From the NCBI GenBank assembly GCA_016716885.1, contig JADJUV010000020.1, forward strand, positions 1-64,000: a stretch of 64,000 nucleotides of DNA, in the 5' to 3' direction. Of the stretch, positions 61,155 to 64,000 are shown in pieces. The position numbers and the translations under genes are program-made. The notes beneath the pieces were generated by a model. The model saw only the letters and a list, made by a program, of their open reading frames with translations. It did no database searches and had not been told where the DNA came from. The DNA is from Candidatus Trichofilum aggregatum. GTDB taxonomy: Bacteria > Chloroflexota > Anaerolineae > Promineifilales > Promineifilaceae. How positions within the stretch are numbered: position 1 is the stretch's first letter; every line of letters starts with the position of its first letter.

Positions 61155-61558
61155 TCTATTTGCTCCATGAGCCAGATAGTTAGATTGGCAGTTTAGAGCT
61201 AGAGCGAGAGGAAATGAGAATGTATCCTCTCGCTCTAGCTCCAAACTTAAAACTCAAGTTGGGTGCAGGTTACACCTGCGGACATACAGGTAGGAGTTCC
61301 CCATGAGCGGGGTGCTCACCAAGATGAATGAAAATTTATCCACAGATTTCACAGATTTACACAGATTTTTCTTTTTCTCTGCGTTCTCTGCGTCTCTGCG
61401 GTTCGTCATTCTCGTAGGAGTGTAAATGAAAACGGGCATGTTTCCAGTAATGAATGTCACGCACTGCGTCAGAAGGTTGTCATGGCGTCTTGTGTTGCCT
61501 ACAAAACAAAAGTGGCGATACTTCGGTTTTTACACGCAACATGCAACACGGAGTCCCC
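61155..61558. other. Divergent spacer with hairpin and word repeats
   Basis: 404 bp between divergent genes. GAGCTAGAGCGAGAGGA (61196-61212) pairs perfectly with TCCTCTCGCTCTAGCTC (61225-61241); the same words appear at 25273-25302. GTGCAGGT/ACCTGC fold-back lies near 61262-61276, and CACAGATTT/CTCTGCGT words at 61338-61400. No gene or clear promoter seen. Confidence 0.6.
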
Positions 61559-62710
61559 ATGTCATCTCTACGCGATCTCTTCCTGCTTGATCCCACCGTC
61601 ACCTTTCTCAATCACGGCTCCTTTGGGGCTACGCCCCGCCCGGTGTATGAGGTATACCAGGAGTGGCAACGTCGCCTGGAATGGCAACCGGTGCAATTTT
61701 TGGGCACAGACATTGGCGAATACCTGGCTACGGCCCGGCAAGCCCTGGGTTCCTACTTGAACGCCCACCCGGATGATCTGGTGTATGTGCCCAATGCCAC
61801 CTTTGGCGTGAACGTCATAGCCCGTTCTCTGAACCTGGGGCCTGATGATGAGGTGCTGACGACCGATCATGAGTATGGCGCTTGTGACAATACCTGGTTA
61901 TTTCTGAGCGGGAAGCAGGGATTCCGTTATGTGCGGCAGGCGATTAGCTTGCCTGCGACCACCCCAGAGGTGTTGCTGGAGCAGTTGTGGCAAGGGGTGA
62001 CACCACATACAAAAGTCATTTATTTGAGCCACATCACCTCACCCACGGCCCTGACGTTTCCCGTGGCGGCCATTTGTGCCAGGGCGCGGGCGGAAGGCAT
62101 TTTGACATTGATAGATGGGGCCCATGCGCCGGGGCAATTACCGCTGGATATGGCTGTTATTGGGGCGGACTTTTACACGGGCAACTGCCACAAATGGCTG
62201 TGTGCCCCGAAGGGAGCGGCTTTTTTGTATGCCCGGCGGGAGCAACAACATCGGGTGGAGCCGTTGGTGGTGGGTTGGGGCTGGGGGGAACCACGGGCCT
62301 GGACGTATGGGTCGGACTTTTTGGATTATAACCAGTGGCTGGGCACGAATGACATGGCGGCTTATTTGTCGGTCGCGGCCGCGATTGAGTTCCAAACTGC
62401 TCATCAGTGGGACACGGTACGGGACACCTGCCAGGCCCTCGTCACCCAGGCCATCCACCGCATCGGCGACCTCACCGGCCTGCCCCCCGCCTACCCCGAT
62501 GACCAGGGTTTCTACCGCCAGATGGCTATTGCCCCCCTACCCCCCATCACCGACCTACCCGCCTTCAAAAAACGGCTCTACCAGGAGCACCGGGTTGAAA
62601 TCCCCTGCGTCCAGTGGCAGGATAAGCAGTTCATCCGCGTTTCCATCCAGGGCTACAACACCCAGGCGGACGTGGACAGACTACTGGAAGTGTTACGGCT
62701 GATGCTATAG
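61559..62710 (+). CDS. Class V aminotransferase / isopenicillin-N-epimerase-like PLP enzyme
   Basis: 383 residues from ATG 61559 (GGAG 6 bases upstream). TVTFLNHGSFGATPRPVYEVYQEWQRRLE is the typical N-terminus of the CefD-like group. DGAHAPGQLPLDM holds the PLP-binding Asp, and TGNCHKWLCAPKG the Schiff-base Lys (about residue 212). The C-terminus ends with RVSIQGYNTQADVDRLLEVL. Members include epimerases, cysteine desulfurase-like and kynureninase-like enzymes; the substrate is not evident. Confidence 0.87.
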   Translation: MSSLRDLFLLDPTVTFLNHGSFGATPRPVYEVYQEWQRRLEWQPVQFLGTDIGEYLATARQALGSYLNAHPDDLVYVPNATFGVNVIARSLNLGPDDEVLTTDHEYGACDNTWLFLSGKQGFRYVRQAISLPATTPEVLLEQLWQGVTPHTKVIYLSHITSPTALTFPVAAICARARAEGILTLIDGAHAPGQLPLDMAVIGADFYTGNCHKWLCAPKGAAFLYARREQQHRVEPLVVGWGWGEPRAWTYGSDFLDYNQWLGTNDMAAYLSVAAAIEFQTAHQWDTVRDTCQALVTQAIHRIGDLTGLPPAYPDDQGFYRQMAIAPLPPITDLPAFKKRLYQEHRVEIPCVQWQDKQFIRVSIQGYNTQADVDRLLEVLRLML

Positions 62711-62849
62711 GGTATTTTACGATTAACGATTTTAGATTTGTGCTTGTTACATCTCTGGGTAAAGTAGCAAAAGATTCCAATTCGGCGCGGCTCAAATTGG
62801 CACAATGCCTTTTTCCCCATCAATCATTCACTGGTTTTAAGGTGGATGA

Positions 62850-63773
62850 TCAGCGCAATGTGAGGGTTCCCCAACTGGTGGGGTTGGTCAGGGTGCGGGT
62901 GGAGACGCTGGATTTCATCACTTCCTGAACCGCCTGCCCCACCTGATCGTTGTCGTTGACGTTGACGGCCAACCCCATCACCAGCCCGTTGGAGGGAGTC
63001 ATGTTGAGATTGCTCCAGGGGATGGTGGCTTCGAGGGTGTAGCCGGTGGTGGTCTTTTGCGCCGCTACCGTGATCGTATTTCCCCCCGGCGCATCCAAAA
63101 TTCGTTCGTCGGCCGTGCCTTGAAACCGGAAGGCGGACGGCGGAATGTCGCTGAAGTTACCAGGAGAGAGATTAATCTGGAAATCGTCCAGATTAACCAC
63201 CGGGCCAAAATCGCCATCCCGATTGGTGTCAATCTGTAGGTCTACGCTATCGCCACGGAATATCTGGTTGCCAATTTGGGTCTGTACGTGGGTGTCGTCG
63301 GTCACTTCGACGGCCACATAGAGGTTGGTGTCATCCCAGCCAAGCCGCCAACTGGCTTCGACATCATCGGTGCCGTTCCAGGAGCTATGGCTGAAGACGC
63401 GGAAGACGGAGTTGTAACTGGGGATGCCACCGGGCCAATCGGCCAGGTTGCCGTCTATGGTGGGCGCGGCCGCGAGCCTACTCGCCTCCACATTACTGCT
63501 GACATTCACCGGGGGTGGGGTCACATTGCTGGCGGTGGTTGCCGGGGGGTTGCCACCCGGCAAGGTGACAGTGGGGGCGATGGCGGCCGTTGCGGCCGCG
63601 GCCGCAGTCGCGGGAGCATCTCCATCTACTGTGATAGTGGCCGTCTCAATTCGGGTGGGAATGACAATAGCAGTAGCGTTTACCTCATTGTCATCCTCCC
63701 TGAGGAGCAGCACCGCCGCCAGTAGCACAAAGGTAAACAAACAGAGCGCGGCCGCGACCACCCCCGCGATCAA
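62850..63773 (-). CDS. Membrane-anchored protein with CBM9-like domain
   Basis: 307 residues as read from TTG 63773. One N-terminal membrane helix (VVAAALCLFTFVLLAAVLLL), an Ala/Thr/Pro linker (about 30-95), then RLAAAPTIDGNLADWPGG, VFRVFSHSSWNGTDDVEASWRLGWDDTNLYVAVEVTDDTH and DSVDLQIDTNRDGDFG, typical of CBM9/DOMON-like sugar-binding domains. The frame is open farther upstream (QPVSIASGRNWLL) but lacks a normal start; MTHFSISAGQ in another frame about 55 bases upstream suggests one lost base near 63800. The linker has many Ala codons from GCGGCCGC copies. Confidence 0.7.
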   Translation of the reverse strand: MIAGVVAAALCLFTFVLLAAVLLLREDDNEVNATAIVIPTRIETATITVDGDAPATAAAAATAAIAPTVTLPGGNPPATTASNVTPPPVNVSSNVEASRLAAAPTIDGNLADWPGGIPSYNSVFRVFSHSSWNGTDDVEASWRLGWDDTNLYVAVEVTDDTHVQTQIGNQIFRGDSVDLQIDTNRDGDFGPVVNLDDFQINLSPGNFSDIPPSAFRFQGTADERILDAPGGNTITVAAQKTTTGYTLEATIPWSNLNMTPSNGLVMGLAVNVNDNDQVGQAVQEVMKSSVSTRTLTNPTSWGTLTLR

Positions 63774-63854
63774 AAGCCAGTTGCGGCCGCTGGCTATGCT
63801 GACCGGCTGAAATGCTAAAATGCGTCATAAATTCTTCAGAATGGATAAATCCGC

Positions 63855-63860
63855 TATAAT
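63855..63860 (+). promoter_or_regulatory. -10 box directly before a start codon
   Basis: TATAAT lies 9 bases before the ATG at 63870, so transcription would start close to or at the start codon (leaderless or nearly so). A good -35 box was not found. Confidence 0.4.
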
Positions 63861-63869
63861 CGGGGCGTA

Positions 63870-64000
63870 ATGGTCAGGCGATTCCCTTCTTCCCGCCCTT
63901 GGAGCGTAACTTATACTGCCTATGGCGTGTTTATTGTAGGTGTGATCAATGGCTGGCGAGCCTATGCCCTTGGCCAACAAAGTCCCTTGCTCTTAACCTT
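63870..64000 (+). CDS. Start of a membrane protein gene (partial)
   Basis: 43 codons from ATG 63870 to the window end: a basic start (MVRRFPSSRPW), then a hydrophobic stretch (AYGVFIVGVINGW) resembling a first transmembrane segment. No ribosome-binding site is seen; a TATAAT box lies 9 bases upstream. Family cannot be told from this fragment. Confidence 0.45.
   Translation, partial: MVRRFPSSRPWSVTYTAYGVFIVGVINGWRAYALGQQSPLLLT

Larger units (their letters stand above)
122..63790. repeat. Highly iterated palindrome GCGGCCGC (about 113 copies)
   Basis: The octamer GCGGCCGC occurs about 113 times by hand count, for example at 122, 368, 475, 911, 2267, 2355, 2570, 7109, 13033, 17536, 23749, 28343, 33893, 36827, 41501, 45943, 49146, 51403, 58099, 62385 and 63748. 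About 65 copies are extended to CGCGGCCGCG. Overlapping pairs occur at 23749/23755 and 63592/63598. Copies lie in coding DNA on both strands and in spacers (16802, 31626, 36827, 37606). In genes they encode Ala-Ala-Ala, Gly-Arg or Arg-Pro according to frame. The pattern resembles the cyanobacterial HIP1 repeat; its role here is unknown. Gaps longer than 1.6 kb are at 20.0-22.0, 37.6-39.2, 45.95-47.8, 51.65-53.5, 55.1-56.8 and 59.7-62.4 kb. Confidence 0.95.

Noticed and set aside
122..63790. GCGGCCGC as cloning linker or adaptor (NotI site) contamination
   Set aside because: Copies are embedded in conserved open frames without breaking them, have varied flanks and are spread through genes and spacers; linkers would not give this.

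Overview
The window is a stretch of bacterial chromosome of roughly 55-60% G+C (estimated by eye) with about 45 protein genes, one tRNA and unusually repeat-rich spacers. Gene content suggests a member of the Chloroflexota, probably Anaerolineae-like: tandem DUF4397 surface protein, CapA-type lipoprotein with a Thr/Pro linker, F420-type (LLM) oxidoreductase, an E1-alpha/E1-beta/E2 pyruvate dehydrogenase operon, many multidomain histidine kinases and many cNMP-domain proteins. This is inference from families; no 16S or other marker is present.

Layout. 1-8.6 kb: partial methyltransferase, beta-helix lipoprotein, aldo/keto reductase, F420-type dinucleotide reductase, a large cNMP-domain protein, SulP transporter. 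9-16.5 kb: zinc-ribbon proteins, guanylate kinase, small P-loop protein, SpoIIE/PP2C phosphatase with an ABC exporter that ends in a cNMP domain, aspS. 17-24.3 kb: pdhABC, an OmpR-type response regulator, a REC-GAF-PAS histidine kinase, a short DprA. 24.3-30.3 kb: a TetR gene with a visible operator, two ABC-2 permeases without an ATPase, and a 1076-residue PqqD-like/M50/double-cNMP membrane protein, with MITE-like repeats on both sides of the TetR-permease block. 30.3-40.1 kb: accessory region with broken genes (lipoprotein, DUF3368 toxin, DsbA-like protein, FAD oxidase, Mrr-like nuclease, BaiN-like flavoprotein) and a small island between 13-bp direct repeats. 40.5-52.3 kb: membrane histidine kinase, DUF4397 protein, CapA, a 21-bp tandem array, mutS2, HAD hydrolase, MFS transporter, glycosyltransferase. 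52.5-64 kb: tRNA-Glu, LLM oxidoreductase, rsgA, two histidine kinases, DUF2085 protein, ABC-2 permease, CoA-transferase, PLP enzyme, a CBM9-like surface protein and the start of another gene.

The strongest signal is not a gene. The palindromic octamer GCGGCCGC occurs about 113 times (hand count) where about three would be expected from base composition; about 65 copies are extended to CGCGGCCGCG. They lie on average about 570 bp apart, in genes and spacers alike, and within genes mostly encode Ala-Ala(-Ala), Gly-Arg or Arg-Pro. This resembles the HIP1 octamer (GCGATCGC) of cyanobacteria but with a different core. Copies are absent from an apparent island (37.6-39.2 kb) and from several other 1-3 kb stretches.

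The spacers carry several further repeat classes: a MITE-like family with CAAATTGAGAA ends, a hairpin family built on GTAGTGACCGCTTTAGCGGGC, a composite repeat joined to it, a hairpin repeat found upstream of two histidine kinase genes, and low-complexity runs of 6-9 base words that differ from spacer to spacer and often fold on themselves. Single-base frameshifts recur in at least eight genes; some may be genuine decay, others uncorrected sequencing indels.
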